A stretch of DNA of 64,000 bases from Sparassis latifolia (GCA_018466975.1 CM031555.1:1-64000), one strand, 5' to 3'. Positions 1-11,758 are shown, counted from the first letter of the stretch. The notes: generated by a model not told the origin, from the sequence alone. Numbers and translations are program-made.

Positions 1-176
1 AACCTAACCTAACCTAACCTAACCTAACCTAACCTAACCTAACCTAACCTAACCTAACTAACCTAACCTAACCTAACCTAACCTAACCTAACCTAACCTA
101 ACCTAACCTAACCTAACCCTAACCTAACCTAACCCTAACCTAACCTAACCTAACCTAACCTAACCTAACCTAACTA
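1..176. repeat. Telomeric repeat array at the left chromosome end
   Basis: About 175 bp of tandem AACCT units (TTAGG on the G-strand), with a few 6-nt units (AACCCT) near 116-135 and occasional shortened units near 55 and at the inner edge. The C-rich strand reads 5' to 3' inward, as expected for a left chromosome end. The array stops abruptly at 176, where unrelated subtelomeric sequence starts. Most fungi, including most basidiomycetes, use TTAGGG, so the predominance of a pentamer is unusual. Confidence 0.95.
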
Positions 177-842
177 ACGTCCAGGACGGCCACTCACAGC
201 CGCTGTGCTTTGCTGACTGTGCCACCTGGCCTATGCAGCCATCTGAGCCTCTTTTGGCCGCGAGCTATGGTTGAGGAGTATGAGGCTTTTGAAGTGGCAT
301 TGGTTATGGATGTGTCGCTGTAATAATACATATCATGATTGCGTAGTACATTACTACAGGTCTAGTTTATCATATGCTTACTACAGTGGCAGCCTAGCAT
401 TCCTAACTGGGACCCATGTCGGTAATACACCACCACCACCATGCATGGCCGTCCACGACGGCCGTGCAGGACAGTGGCGACTCACCAGCGCTAGTGATGG
501 TACACGTGCCAACAGCACCTTTCGTAGTGTTCGGCAACAGCCTCCTTCCCAAAGCAGACACATACCCCTAGCCTTGGCTCAGGTTCCACTCAGTACTGGC
601 AGTTCATGCACCTCGAACGGCCGTCCAGGACGGCCACTCGTGCCCAGCGTAGTTTACCTTCTGTGCCACCTGGCCTATGCAGCCAGTGGAGCCTCTCCGT
701 GCATGGCCGTCCACGACGGCCACGCAGGTCAGAGGCCCCTCACCAGCGCTAATGATGACGCACATGCCCTACGGCACTGTCCATAGGGTTCGGCAATGGC
801 CTCCTTCCTAAAGCGGACATGCACCCCTAGCCCTCGGCTCAG
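177..842. repeat. Degenerate duplicated subtelomeric repeat
   Basis: Two related segments recur. One starts near 440 and again near 702 and shares a GGCCGTCCACGACGGCC core followed by CACCAGCGCTARTGATG and a run ending in GGCTCAG. The other contains CCAGGACGGCCACT and GCCACCTGGCCTATGCAGCC and occurs near 180 and near 618. The sequence is GC-rich, and open frames on both strands look like composition artefacts. It is best described as a telomere-associated repeat with no supported gene. Confidence 0.75.
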
Positions 843-2394
843 CGAACCCTCATCCTAGGGTTGGGGTCCCCCGCCCTCTGCGACCCTACCGCCGGCCTAG
901 GGGGCCTCATAACCTAGGTGGAGGTCGAGCGTGTCTGGCACGTCCCGTTGATGACTGAGGGCGCTCGGATTGTGTTCGGACGTGTCGTGCTCACTCGACG
1001 CGCCTGTGGTGGGTGTAGAGTATGGCGTGCATTCGGAGGATGAGAAGTGGCAGAAATATATTGGTAGTAGCTACGACATATGTACGGGGTGGGCACACAT
1101 GCAGAGACAGCGGCGCGCTGATGCGTGAAGGCGCGGGGAGTAGTTGCGGGTAATGGGAGCGCGTGGTGGGAGCCTTGCGAAGCATAGAGCTCGAGAGGGT
1201 GGTTGAGGAGGTAGTGGCACCCAGACGGTGCACTTCATCTTCTGCGAGCATGCCAGTGTATGCTCGTGGCATATGCGGAAGGGGCGGGGTACAGTCGCAT
1301 GGGAAGATGGAATTGAAGATGGCGGCGGTACGATGGTGGAGCTAGCGCGAGAGGGCGAAAGTAGCGGTACGCACGGAGCTAGTTGTGCTCTACGACGCGT
1401 ACGACGACGCGGGCATGTGCCAATGCGGACTCGCCTGCGAACGATGGCCCTGCATGGAGCTCTGTGCTGGAGACCGTGTGCATCGGCATCTGCACCAGAG
1501 AAGATGGGGAGTGGCGAAAATGCGAGTAGATCTTGCAGGGGGAACGAAAAATCTTACCTCGTACATACGATATCGCGACGTCGTACAAATTCCCACTAGC
1601 TGATGTCTCCGCGCTGTGAGTGCCTTCTGTGCAGTGAACCGACCGAGCCACAGCTCTTGCTGTGCGTGTCACGCTGCGCATGTATTGCAGACTGTTCCAC
1701 CATCCTAGTGTTCGCGCGTCCAGGGGAAGGGAAGAACATGGCGATTTCCGCATGCGCACGTGGACCACTCTGCTGCGCGCTAGACACGCGAGCCGTTTTT
1801 GTTGCACCAGAACACGCGAATCTCCTGCAAGCCAGAGAGAAGGGAGAGGGTCGGAAGGTTCGTGCTCGCCCAGGGCAGGAAGGAAAACCGACGCGGGGGG
1901 TGGACGAGGCGTACCGCGGAGTGTATGCGCGTTGTGCGTGCGATTGACAGCGAGTCCGCGCACAATTCGAAATGCACTGTGCAGCGGCTACCGCACCTCT
2001 CCCGGACGAGTTTCGTGGGCCCATTCTGCTCATTGGAGAGCTGGTTGTGTCGACATGGGCTGAAATGCGTCGATCACGGCTCGGAGGTGGGATATGAGTG
2101 CGCCATGCTAGGTCTCGGGGCTGGGTCATGGCTTGAAGGGGGAAAGCATCGAGGGACTGGCAGTGAAAAATACGGACCGCGTGTCGCAAGTATCTTCTGG
2201 ATGTTTCGACACGAGGGTGTCGTCCGTCGTCTCCGCGAGTGGGAAGCGCCATTCGAGGTGTTTGCTACGCGGACAGTGCGCCCGCAGCGACGAACGCAGG
2301 TGCGGAGGAGGCGAGACGTTTCAGCGATGCGAGCACGCGGGCTTGTGCAGAGATGGCGGGGATCCAGGGGAATGGGACGGCGGGGTTCGAGGGG
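843..2394. other. GC-rich subtelomeric stretch, no supported gene
   Basis: Several overlapping frames stay open on both strands because of high GC content, but none resembles a known family. One plausible minus-strand splice pair (donor GTAAGA, acceptor GTGCAG) spans 1,490-1,557. It may be a remnant of the intron-bearing repeats further in. Confidence 0.5.
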
Positions 2395-2925
2395 AGTCGG
2401 ATGGCGGATTTGCGTGCCCGTCGACCTAGCGTGCCCACGCGCTGTTGCAGCGGTTTCCGCGTGTGAGGCTGGGTCGCGCGGACGAAGACAGCGATGTGTT
2501 GTGTGGACTTGGACGGCGGACGAGCGTGCCTGTCGACCTAGTGTGATGCCCCGTTGTTGCTGCGCGTTCCGCGTGTGTGGCTGGATCGCGTGGACAAGGG
2601 CGGCAGTGCATGGTGCAGAGACGGCCATGTTCGAGGGAACTGGGATGGCGGCGTTCGAGGGGACAGGAACGGCGGACGTGGGTGCCCGTCAACGCACGAT
2701 CCCGGGCTGTCGTTGCTGCGCGTTCCGCATGTAAGGCTGGATCGCGTGGACGAGGGCGGCGGTGCATGGTGCACAGACGACGACGTTCGAGGGGACTGGG
2801 ATGGCGGCGTTCGAGGGGACTCGGACGGCGGACGTGCATGCCCGTTGACGCACTATCCAGGGCCATTGTTGCTACGCGTTCCGCGCGTGTGGCTGGCCCG
2901 CGCGGACGAGGACGGCGGGCTTCGA
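2395..2925. repeat. Tandem repeat of about 150 bp, four diverged copies
   Basis: A GC-rich unit recurs starting near 2,395, 2,515, 2,665 and 2,825. Each copy contains a GGCGGAC.TG.GTGCCCGT segment, a TTGTTGCTGCGCGTTCCGC-like segment and GGCTGG.TCGCG.GGACGA. Because the repeat lengths are not multiples of three, the long plus- and minus-strand frames across it are not credible genes. It directly abuts the first intron-bearing block. Confidence 0.7.
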
Positions 2926-3009
2926 GTGGAATGGGATGGAGGTGTGTGGCTGTCGACCTACGCGCCGGCGGGTGGTCACTCCGCGTTCCCTGCATCAGCA
3001 TCGGATTTT

Positions 3010-3063
3010 CTGGAGGTCGTTAGCACCATTAAAAAAAACCGAAAACAAATATTTTTTACTCAC
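3010..3063 (-). other. Intron-like segment, class A, left block
   Basis: Minus strand: donor GTGAGT, branch TGCTAAC, acceptor CCTCCAG, 54 nt. The exon side of the donor carries the perfect hairpin CTCAAACGC/GCGTTTGAG (about 3,098-3,118). Confidence 0.75.
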
Positions 3064-4255
3064 CTATATCGCCCGAACACTGCTGGGCGAACGCACGCTC
3101 AAACGCGTTGCGTTTGAGTGCGCCAGAGACATCGAGTCTACCGGCCGGCGCTCAATGTTCGACGGGAGGTCCGGGGCTCGGTCGCTCAGTGCAGACGGCG
3201 AACGATAGTCGAGGAGGATTGGCTGAGGGCGCTGGAAGGTGACGCGGGCCAGCGTCGGGCATTGGAGACCGCGAGGAGGGAGGTCAGCGCAGTCCTTGCA
3301 CTGCGGCGGCTGGCGTGACGACCGGGGCCCGGTCGTTCACCACAGCGGGCGAACGCGAGTTGAGGAGGATTCGGTGACGGTGCTGGAAGGTGACGCGGGC
3401 CAACGTCGGGGCCTGCAGACCGCGAGAAGGGACCTGGGCGCGGTCGTTGCACCGTGGTGGCCCGCGTCACGATCAGGGCGCGATCTTTCACTGCAGACAG
3501 CGAACGCGGGTCGAGGAAGATTGGGTGACGGTGGTGGGAGATGACGCGGGCTTTCGCCGGTAGCTGGAGACCGCCAGGAGGGAGCAAGGCGCCGTTGTGG
3601 CACTGCGGTGGCCGGCGCGATGACCGCTGTGCCGTCGTTCACTGTGGTGAGCCTGCGTGTGTCGAAGAGGGTTGAGGGGGGTGCGGGGAGGTGGTGAGAG
3701 GCTGCACGGAGCCTCGCGGGGCCTTGGGAACCGTGTAGTCGGGGCTGCACGCAGTCGTCGCACCGTGATGGCCGGTGCGACAACGTGGGCGGCGTCGTTC
3801 GTCATCGTGGGCCTGCGTGTGTCGGGGAGGGTGCAGGGATGACGGGCGGAGGTGGGCCGGGCCTTCACGGGGCCATGCAGATCGTGAGCTGGGGGGGTTC
3901 GCGCCGTCGTCGCACCGCGGTAGCCAGTGTGGCGACGCGGGTAGCGTCGTTCGCCGTCGTGGGCCTGCGCGCATCGCGGATGGTCGGGAAAGGGTGCGGG
4001 GAAGTGGGCTGGGCCTTCGCAGGGCATTGCAGACAGTGAGGTGGCCGCGGTGCACCGTCGTTGCACCGCGGTGGCCGGTGTGATGACACGGGGGCGTCGT
4101 TGGCTGCGATGGGCCTGCGCGCATCGAGCGAGGTCGGGAGAGGGTCGAGGAAGGGGGCGGAGAGGGGCGATGGGCCTGCGAGGGGTCTCTGCGACCTCGA
4201 GGGGGGTGCAGCGCGCCGCTGTTGCACCGCGGTGGCTGGCGCGACAACGAAGGGG

Positions 4256-4307
4256 CTGCAAAATATTAGCACAGTGGGATAGGGACAAAAAAGCTTTTTT
4301 TACTCAC
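4256..4307 (-). other. Intron-like segment, class B, left block
   Basis: Minus strand: donor GTGAGT, branch TGCTAAT, acceptor TTTGCAG, 52 nt. Closely similar to the other class B copies, with a shared CCCTATCCCAC interior. Confidence 0.8.
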
Positions 4308-4563
4308 CGGGCATGCCCTTCGACCTTCGAAAAACGTGCCGCCGAACGTTTGCATTCGACGGCCTGGGGGAGCGCGAGGCGGAGGGTGGAGGCCGGTGTG
4401 ACGACCGGAGCGCCGTCATTCAACGTGGTGAGCCTGCGGCGAAGAAGAGCGTCGACGGAGGATGCAGGGAGGTGGAGTTGGGTGCGTTGAGACTTAGAGG
4501 GCCCGCGAGGAGGGGGCAACGAGCCCCTGTTGCACCGCGGTGGCTGGCGCGACAACGAAGGGG

Positions 4564-4615
4564 CTGCAATATGTTAGCACTGCGGGATAGGGAGAGAAGT
4601 TTTTTTTGGACTCAC
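4564..4615 (-). other. Intron-like segment, class B, left block
   Basis: Minus strand: donor GTGAGT after TTCCAG, branch TGCTAAC, acceptor ATTGCAG, exactly 52 nt. All elements of a fungal spliceosomal intron are intact. Confidence 0.8.
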
Positions 4616-5237
4616 CTGGAATACCCTTCGACCTCCGAAAGCAAACGTGCCACCGAACGGTGGCGTTCGACGGCTTGGGGGAGCGCGAGGTGGAGGAAGG
4701 TGTCGCCAGGGAGACATGGCGCGCCAGCGCCATGTCTCGGAAGAAACCAGAAAAGACAGCCAAAACAAGCAAGATAATCAAAAAGAAAAGCAAAGCAATG
4801 CCGAGGAGAGTATCTCCTCGGCGTTGTGGAAGGGTGGCGCAGCGATGAGCCAAGCCGAACGAGCGCGAAAATCTCCAAGTCCGACCGGCGCTTGTTGGGC
4901 GGCGGCTTTCCCACGCCCCACCGGCCATTATGCTTAATCGCGGGGCCGTTATGCTGAGGCGCGGCCGTTATGCTTAGTCGCGGGGCCGTTATGCTTATTA
5001 GTGGGCCAGTGTCGGGGCTTGGACACCGCGAGGAGGGCAGTCGGTGTGGTCGTTGGACCGTGGCAGCCGGCGTGAGGACCGCAGCGCCGTCATTCGCTGC
5101 AGAGGGCCTCCGCAGGTCGAGGAGGGTCAGGGGATGGTGGTGGGAGGTGACGCGAGCCAGCGTCGGGGCCTGGAGACCGCGACGGGGGAGCCGGGCGCAG
5201 TCGTTGCAGCACGGTGGCCGACGCAACGAAAACTGCG

Positions 5238-5290
5238 CTGTAGGAGATTAGCATGGCTAAAAACAAACAATGTGTGTTGGTTCGACTCAC
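5238..5290 (-). other. Intron-like segment, class C, left block
   Basis: Minus strand: donor GTGAGT after CCCAG, branch TGCTAAT, acceptor CCTACAG, 53 nt. The flanking frame stays open across the junction when the segment is removed. Confidence 0.75.
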
Positions 5291-5688
5291 CTGGGCCTCT
5301 GCACCCTTCCAGAATGAACGCGCTGTCGAACGTTTCCGTTCGACAGCACAGGAGACCGCGATCCTCAGGTTCGCCCCCCCGAAGGTGAATGCGTGTTAAC
5401 GAGGGTAGGAGGTGGATGCGAGGGGGTGTCGTAGGCGTTCGTCGGGCCTTAGGAACCCCCAGGAGGTCGCGAGGAGGGGGGGGGATGGCCTCATCGCACT
5501 GCGCTGGCCGGTGCAATGACCGGGGCACCGTCGTTCGCCCCTGAGGCCTTGTATGCGTCGAGGGGGCTCCAAGGAGAGTGCAGGGAGGTGGAGTGGGGTT
5601 TCGCGAGGCCTCGCGAGGCCTTGGCGACAGCGAAGAGGGGGCTGCGAGCCGCTGTTGCATTGTGGTGGCCCGCGCGACGACAACTACG

Positions 5689-5741
5689 CTGTAAAAGATT
5701 AGCACGGCTGAAAACAAACAAGAACCATTTGCTTGACTGAC
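5689..5741 (-). other. Intron-like segment, class C, left block
   Basis: Minus strand: donor GTCAGT, branch TGCTAAT, acceptor TTTTACAG, 53 nt. The upstream exon end carries an RTETF..AFILE peptide shared with the next class C module and a short TCGAACG/CGTTCGA hairpin. Confidence 0.7.
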
Positions 5742-5953
5742 CTGGGCCCTCTCGAACGCTCCAGAATGAACGCGCACTCGAACGTTTCCGTTCGAGGGTG
5801 CAAGGGACTGCAAGCCTCAGGCTGACGTGGAGGTCGAGGTGTCGCCACGGAAAAACGACGGTGACGCGCTGCGTTGGACCAGAAACCATGGAGACAGATA
5901 GAAACAAGCCCGCCTACGACCCGTTGTACAGTTCGCAAGCAGTTTCGAGCCCC

Positions 5954-5996
5954 CTGGATGGGCGAATGGAAGAGTATTGAAAGGAGGTCAGCATAC
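5954..5996 (-). other. Intron-like segment, class D, left block
   Basis: Minus strand: donor GTATGC, acceptor CATCCAG, 43 nt. The counterpart at 13,735-13,777 is the same length with donor GTAAGC. Confidence 0.45.
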
Positions 5997-6109
5997 CTCG
6001 TTCGCGCTGGTGCACGCCCTACGACTTCCCTGCCCTACATCTTCACAACGACGAGGCCATTCTCCCTAAGCAGGGTGTCATGTTGAACCTACGACCTTCA
6101 TCTACCGGA

Positions 6110-6170
6110 CTGTATCGTGTTCAAGGGATTTGAGTGAGTGCAACGTCAGAAACGAAGGAAAAGAACACAC
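6110..6170 (-). other. Intron-like segment, class E, left block
   Basis: Minus strand: weak donor GTGTGT, acceptor GATACAG, 61 nt. The right-block counterpart (13,894-13,952) has a stronger donor GTGAGT and branch GCTAAC, so this copy looks slightly decayed. Confidence 0.5.
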
Positions 6171-6555
6171 CTTGGGTGCGCTGGCACGCGCCCCGCCACT
6201 TATCCCTGCGAAATCTTTGACCAGAGTGCGACATCCCTCTCGAATTCGGTGGCCCCTTGAAGCCAGAAGGTCAGGCTGTCGGACCATATACAATATGAGG
6301 CCAGGGGTAGACGAAGGGGATGGGAAAAAATCGAGAAGTGGAAAACGCGCGCGGTGGGAAAGTCGGCTGATTGCCGCCGGTGGCCACGGCGACCGAGAGC
6401 TCGGTCGAATCCCATCTTCGGGTGGTGGGTAGATTCGATATCGGGCGTTCTTTTGAGATAGCCGAGGGACCGAAACGAGGGAGGAAGGAAGGGATGTCGA
6501 GGCCGAAAGGCGGGTGGCCTAACGTAGCGTTAGGCACCCGGCCTGTAGATAGGCC

Positions 6556-9225
6556 TTTATCATTCGGTAGTACATGGTAATGGTAAGCATAGGTGTTTAT
6601 GTGGTGGGTACAGATTTAAATCACTACTAATATGCCCTTCTCGAACAGAATGGAATATATATTTATAGATGGTTGTCATAGAGTACATTTCTGTTTGACC
6701 GGAGCTCTTGCCTTGCTGAGGAGTATTTAACGATGCCAGTATCAATATCTGTTCAACACTGCGGTTGCTGTAGGACGTAGTCAGGTCAGTACCGCCATCT
6801 GTATTTAGAATCTAGCGAGGACGCTCACGCCACCTCGCTGATCCATATCCACAGCTCGGTGTTGGGGTTCATGCTCGCATCAGTATGTCCACATGCCCCG
6901 TTCTTACTGATCTGACTGATGAGAATGCAAACAGATATATTTATTTCTAAATATTGTACACTGCATGGCCGTTGCCTCGGCCGAAATGCGCCACGCTCGT
7001 GTGCCGACACGTCCAGGCATTGATGTATGGGGCGCGAAATGCACCGGACGGGTGAAAAACGTGCGGTACGTCTCTGCTCTGGCGAGGTGGTTTCAACGCA
7101 GTACGTGAATTTATATTCGGCCAACGTTCTTCGAAACGAAATTCCTGTGCAGTCATTCCGTATTGTCCGCGCATTTGCGCATGGGCTGCGGTCGACTATG
7201 GGGACTTGTTGATGTCGTTCCGAGCGGCCTGAGCAGGGTGCTTCGATACAGTAGACGCGGTGGCTCTCTGTGCACGTCAGGGCATGACTAGTCAAAGCGG
7301 AGGGAGCCTTTGCGCGGGTCGACACTGGCGGGCTTGTCGATGTCAGTCCCAGCACGCCGAGTACTGGAGAGCGGTCGCCAGATGGTGCTGTTGATCGGTG
7401 ACATGCTTCGCTGCAGCGGTCATGCTGTTAAGCTGCACGTGTCGAGGCGCGATGCATCGCGTACCAGTCTTCACAGCGTGGACAACAGTGGGCCCGTCGA
7501 TGTTGACGAGCGGTAGCCTCGCGCGCATTACTCGATGGGCGAGATTGCGCGGGTGTCGTCCTCGAACCTGCGAATCTGCGGATGACAACAAACCTCGTTG
7601 CCTGACTGACCTGCGGGGAATGCGCCGTCCATCGCGTGCTCATCTAGAGTCGGAGACCGCGTGCACACACACCTCGGCTGAGCGACGCCGATGAACGAAG
7701 GGCGCGGCGATTACTTCACCTGTGGTGCTAGATCAGGAGGGCAGGACGACGGAGGGCTTTGCGTGAGACATGGTCGATGTGCCCGGTTTCGAAGCAGACG
7801 GAGTGTGGGGCGGAGGAGGACGTGATGCACCGCCCAATCTTTTACGCGGCAGCCTCAAGGCCTCGCGAGCAGACTCTGCTCGCACTCGGCTGTGCGAGCT
7901 GAGATCTGCACGGAAACTGCAAGATTATTCAGTGAGGTGCATCAACACAAATTAGAGAAAACACGCAGAAACGCGCGGAGACTTACCAGGCCATCAGTCT
8001 CGCCGTCCGGCGCGACGCGCCAGCTGCCCTCAACGTAGCGGCTGCTTGCCATCGGCGCAACAGACGAGAGTCGCGTACATACCTACACGGCCTCACTCAG
8101 AGCCCGCCACCCTTTCGCCCAGTGAGAACGACGCGCACGCACGCCGAACTATGTTCGAGCGCGTAGCTTGCGATGGGTGTCGCGACCACACGCACGGTGG
8201 AGTGCGGGTTGGATGTTGTAGCGAACGGGAGAGAGTAGAGGACGAAGGAGAACGGGATGGCAGGGCAGAATCCAACAAGAACCACGAAAACTTAGATCGC
8301 ATCGCGTGACGCGTCTTCTCGTGTATTCAAAGTCTCCCGCCGTCGATGTGCAGTCCCCGTCCGTGTGTGTTCGCTCTGCAGTGCTACTTGAAACAAATAT
8401 ATTTTTTCGGCCGTATCTTGAGCCCCAAGAGCGACCGCACTTTGTACAGTAGATATAATACTAGCATACGTACGTGGGTCTTCTCCGAGATCACAACCCG
8501 TGCCTTCTTGTTTACTGCGGCTGTATAACAACTTCGGCGTGCGTCTCCAGAAGCACGTCGACTTCGTCGGGCTCTCTGGGCGCGAGGCATGTTGATAGCG
8601 CGGACGCGGACGACGCCAACGTTATGCGGAGGCGCAGCACACCGATCTCGCAACGTGCTAGAACACCGAGTGTCAGTACGTCCGAATGTACACACATAGG
8701 AAACGGCACGCACCGAGAACGAAAGCGACAGCACGGCTTTCCCAGGGTCCAAGTGCCATCTGAGCGAAGTGTACGCCGCGGAGGAAGGAGCGGTGTCTGT
8801 GCCCGCCCTTGTACATAATGTGCACGGGCGCGAATCCGCGGTGTATGCACCATCTCCATCTGCACCGTCGGAGCGCAGGACGGAGATGAAGATTCAAGTT
8901 ATCCTGCATCTGCGCGCCGTCGGAAATGGTCGTGAGCGTGGACGTGGTGCTTGTCTTCAAACTCGATGGGGAGCGTGTCGCGCGGAGACAGTTTTCAAGA
9001 ACCAGGGCACCAGGGGAACAGCATCTGGATCTCGAAAGTCAGATAACGCGACTCGGCTCTCGGCCGATCACGCGCAAACAACGGGTCTGCGCGAGGGAAA
9101 AATACTTACAGCGTTGCAAAGCTGCACCAGCGGTTGGCGCACGGGATGGGACGTCCGTCATCGACGCGGACCCTGCAAGATCGAGAGGACGCGCTGATAT
9201 GGTGGGTGGGGAAGGAAGGCAGAGA
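6556..9225. other. Subtelomeric stretch without a supported gene
   Basis: Base composition is more balanced from 6,556 to 7,700 and GC-rich beyond. I see no family resemblance in any frame. Two minus-strand splice pairs look plausible: donor GTAAGT to acceptor CTTGCAG at about 7,917-7,987, and a donor GTAAGT near 9,108. They suggest relics of minus-strand genes rather than an intact gene. Confidence 0.5.
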
Positions 9226-9519
9226 TCAGCTGATGGAGAGGACGCGCAGCGTCCGAGTGTGGCAGCGGGCACCGGGCTGCTGGACGTTGCCAATCGATCC
9301 ACCTGGGCCGATAGCTGCATTCCCTCCGAACGTCTCGTAGGACCGGTTGGGCAGGTGCATGCCGGACGCGCAGAAGACATTCGTGTTGACCTGCCTCACC
9401 GTCGAGGAGCGCTCCGCGATGTTGTATGCAGCACCCCCAAGTGGGGTGCCCTTGATCTGGGCCGCATTGCCCTCTGCCTTGTCCAGGATGTAGACGATCC
9501 GCTCATTGCCTACGAACAT
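9226..9519 (-). pseudogene. Glyoxal oxidase-type copper radical oxidase fragment
   Basis: The 97-residue frame matches the N-terminal part of fungal glyoxal oxidases, the extracellular copper radical enzymes that make H2O2 for lignin-degrading peroxidases. Diagnostic segments in order are VYILDKAEGNAAQIKG, TNVFCASGMHLPN and GGNAAIGPGG. The Cys in FCASG sits where the family has the Cys that forms the Tyr-Cys redox cofactor. It starts right after a possible acceptor (CACAG, near 9,520), and the upstream exon with the secretion signal is not found. Downstream the match fades at RVL and stops. The rest of the enzyme, with the copper ligands, is absent, so this is a truncated remnant, opposite in strand to a long uninformative open frame. 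Confidence 0.75.
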
Positions 9520-10117
9520 CTGTGCGTGGACAGGACATGGGACGCAAGCTCATCTCGACGCAAAGCTGCTCGCGCTATCACTGCACTCCCTCCGCCTGGG
9601 GATAGTCAACCACCCTCGCCACCGCCCGTGCTCCTTCACGTTTTCCTCGTCCTCCTCCTCGCCTCTAGGCACGCCGAGCCCTCGATGTTCGCGAAGCTCA
9701 CGTACCCATCCATCGCGCGACAGAGCGCCGAGGCGGTGTGCGCATCGAATGGCGGTGAGTCCGGTGGCGTGCGCGGGCTGCCCGATGTCGACGACGGTGA
9801 GACTGATGGCTGCGGTAGCGCACCGCCCACGCATGGCGAGCACGGGGAGAAGCTCGCGCGATTCTTGAGGGACTTCGCGTCCGCCGAGCCGAGCGAGGTG
9901 ACGCTAGACTGTAGGAACTTGTCAGCACGCACGCAAATCGCTGGGGTCAGCGAGGCGCTCATGAATGGGATGGCGGTGTTGGAGGGGAGCGTGACGGCGG
10001 TGGTGCGTGCGTGGACGGCTCGCACGGAAGGGGACGGTGGCGTCGACAAGAGTAGGACGGCGGCGGTGGTTTGCTCGCGCGGATGAGGACGGCGGTGGAT
10101 CGTTCGCGGATGGCGGG
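9520..10117. other. GC-rich stretch between oxidase remnant and right block
   Basis: Open frames on both strands, none recognisable. One minus-strand frame (9,636-10,049) is Ser/Pro-rich without a domain I can name. No gene is supported. Confidence 0.4.
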
Positions 10118-10180
10118 CTTCAAGTGGGTGAAGGTTCTTAGCACCGTTAAAAAAACCGAAAAAATATTTGTTTTACTCAC
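10118..10180 (-). other. Decayed intron-like segment, class A, right block
   Basis: Minus strand: donor GTGAGT intact and branch GCTAAG present, but the acceptor position of the other class A copies is lost. The nearest AG gives about 63 nt. Confidence 0.4.
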
Positions 10181-10908
10181 CTACACTGCCCGAGCAGTGC
10201 TGGGCAAACTCGCGTTCAAACGCGTTGCGTTTGAGTGTGCGAGGGAGGTCCTGGTCGAGCGACCGGGGCTCGATGTTGCAGGGGAGGTCCGGAGCGCAGT
10301 CGTTCGCCACAGAGGGTGAACGCGCATCGAAGAGGGTCGGATGAGGGTTCTGGAAGGTGACGCGGGCCAGCATCGGGGCCTGGAGACCGCGAGGAGGGCG
10401 GTCAGCGCAGTCGTTCCACTGCAGCGGCCAGCCTGACGACCGGGGCGCGATCGTTCGCCGTGGATGGCGAACGTGGTCGAGGAAGGTTGGCTGAGGTGCT
10501 AGGAGGTGATGGGGGCCAGCATCGGGGCCTGCAGACCGTGAGGAGGGAGGTCGGCGCGGTCGTTGCACCGCAGTGGCCGGCTTGATGCCCGAGGCGCGGT
10601 CGTTCGCCACAGCGGGCGAACGCGAGTCGAGGAGGGCGAGGTGAAGGTGCTGGGAGGTGACGCGGGCCAGCGTCGGGGCCCGGAGATCGCGAGGAGGGAG
10701 GTCGGCGCGGTCGTTCCTCCGCGGTCGCCGACGCGACCACTGCGATGCCGTCATTCGCCGTGGTCTGCCTGAGCACGTCGAAGAGGGCCGAGGGAGGCTG
10801 CGGGGAAGTGGGGTGGGGTGTGGCGGAGCTTCGAGGAGCCGAGGCGACTGCGAGGAGGGGGCAACGCGCCGCTGTTGCATCGCGTTGGCCGGCGCGACAA
10901 CGATGAGA

Positions 10909-10960
10909 CTGCGAAAAGTTAGCACGGTGGGATAGGGACAAAGAAGCTTTTTTTATTTAC
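10909..10960 (-). other. Intron-like segment, class B, right block
   Basis: Minus strand: donor GTAAAT after GCCAG, branch TGCTAAC, acceptor TTCGCAG, 52 nt. Confidence 0.75.
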
Positions 10961-11706
10961 CTGGCATGCCCTTCGACCTCCGAAAACAAACGTGCCGCCG
11001 AACGTTTGCGTTCAACGGCCTGGGGGAGCGCGAGGCGGAGGGAGAGCGTGTCGCCAAGGTTGACGGCGGGCTGCATCCCGTTGACCTCGAGCGGCCGCGA
11101 GATGTTGCCTCGCCGTCCGCGAGTCAGCTGCCCGCGCGAACGGGCGAGGAGGGTGGAGAGGTGAGGTGCGAGGGGAAGGGCGAGGTGCGAGGGGAGCCCA
11201 GGCGGGCTTTGGCGACCGTGTGGCAGGGGCTTCGCGCCGTCGTTGAACCGTGGTGGCCGACACGACCACTGCGCCGCCGTCGTTCGCCTCCGTGAGCCTG
11301 CACGGGTCGAAGAGGGCCGAAGGAGGGTGCGGGTTAGTGGAGAGGCTGCCCGGGGCCTTGGCAGACTTGTGGCGGGGCCGTCGTCGCACCGCGTGGCCGT
11401 CGTTCGCCGCCGTGGGCCTACGCGAGTTGAAGACGGCTGAGGGAGGGTGCGAGGAGGTGGAGAGAGGCTGCCCGGGGCCTCGCGGGGCCTGGCGACGTTG
11501 TAGTTGGGGCTGCGAGCCTTCGTCGCACCGCGGTGGCCGACACGACCACCGCGTCACCGTTGTTCACTGCCGTGGGCCTGCGTGGGTCGAAGAGGGCCGA
11601 GGGAGGGTGCGGGGAGGTGGAGAGAGGCTTTGAGGGGCCTCCGCGACCGCGAGGAGGGGCTGCAAGCCGCTGTTGCATCGCGGTGGCTGGCGCGACAACG
11701 GCGTGG

Positions 11707-11758
11707 CTGTAAAAAGTTAGCACGGCGCAATAGGGACGAAATATTTTTTTCTACTCAC
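11707..11758 (-). other. Intron-like segment, class B, right block
   Basis: Minus strand: donor GTGAGT, branch TGCTAAC, acceptor TTTACAG, 52 nt. Confidence 0.8.

Larger units (their letters stand above)
2990..6555 (-). pseudogene. Left copy of a duplicated intron-bearing, gene-like block
   Basis: I do not recognise the product. Read on the minus strand from about 6,540 toward the telomere, the block has an exon-like segment with frame PNATLGH..FLPRFGPSAISK..TGGNQPTFPPRA, then seven GT-AG intron-like segments separated by GC-rich, Pro/Arg/Ala-rich repeated exon-like sequence. The same first segment and the same order of intron classes recur in the block at 10,118-14,336. Two Trp codons of the right copy are stops here (TGG to TGA in the first exon near 6,285; TGG to TAG in the second). 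This suggests the left copy is decayed. Frames are consistent across the introns at 5,238 and 4,564, but all frames are open in such GC-rich DNA, so this is weak support for coding. It could be a decayed subtelomeric gene family, a spliced non-coding transcript, or a repeat that spread intron-like modules. Confidence 0.45.

Noticed and set aside
1228..4777. Many 100-300 codon frames on both strands in the GC-rich repeats
   Set aside because: Repeat units not divisible by three and high GC content keep all frames open. None resembles a protein family.
8926..10086. Longest open frame of the subtelomere (386 codons, plus strand)
   Set aside because: It lies antisense to the glyoxal oxidase remnant, in GC-rich DNA where several frames are open. 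It has no recognisable domain, so it is a shadow frame.
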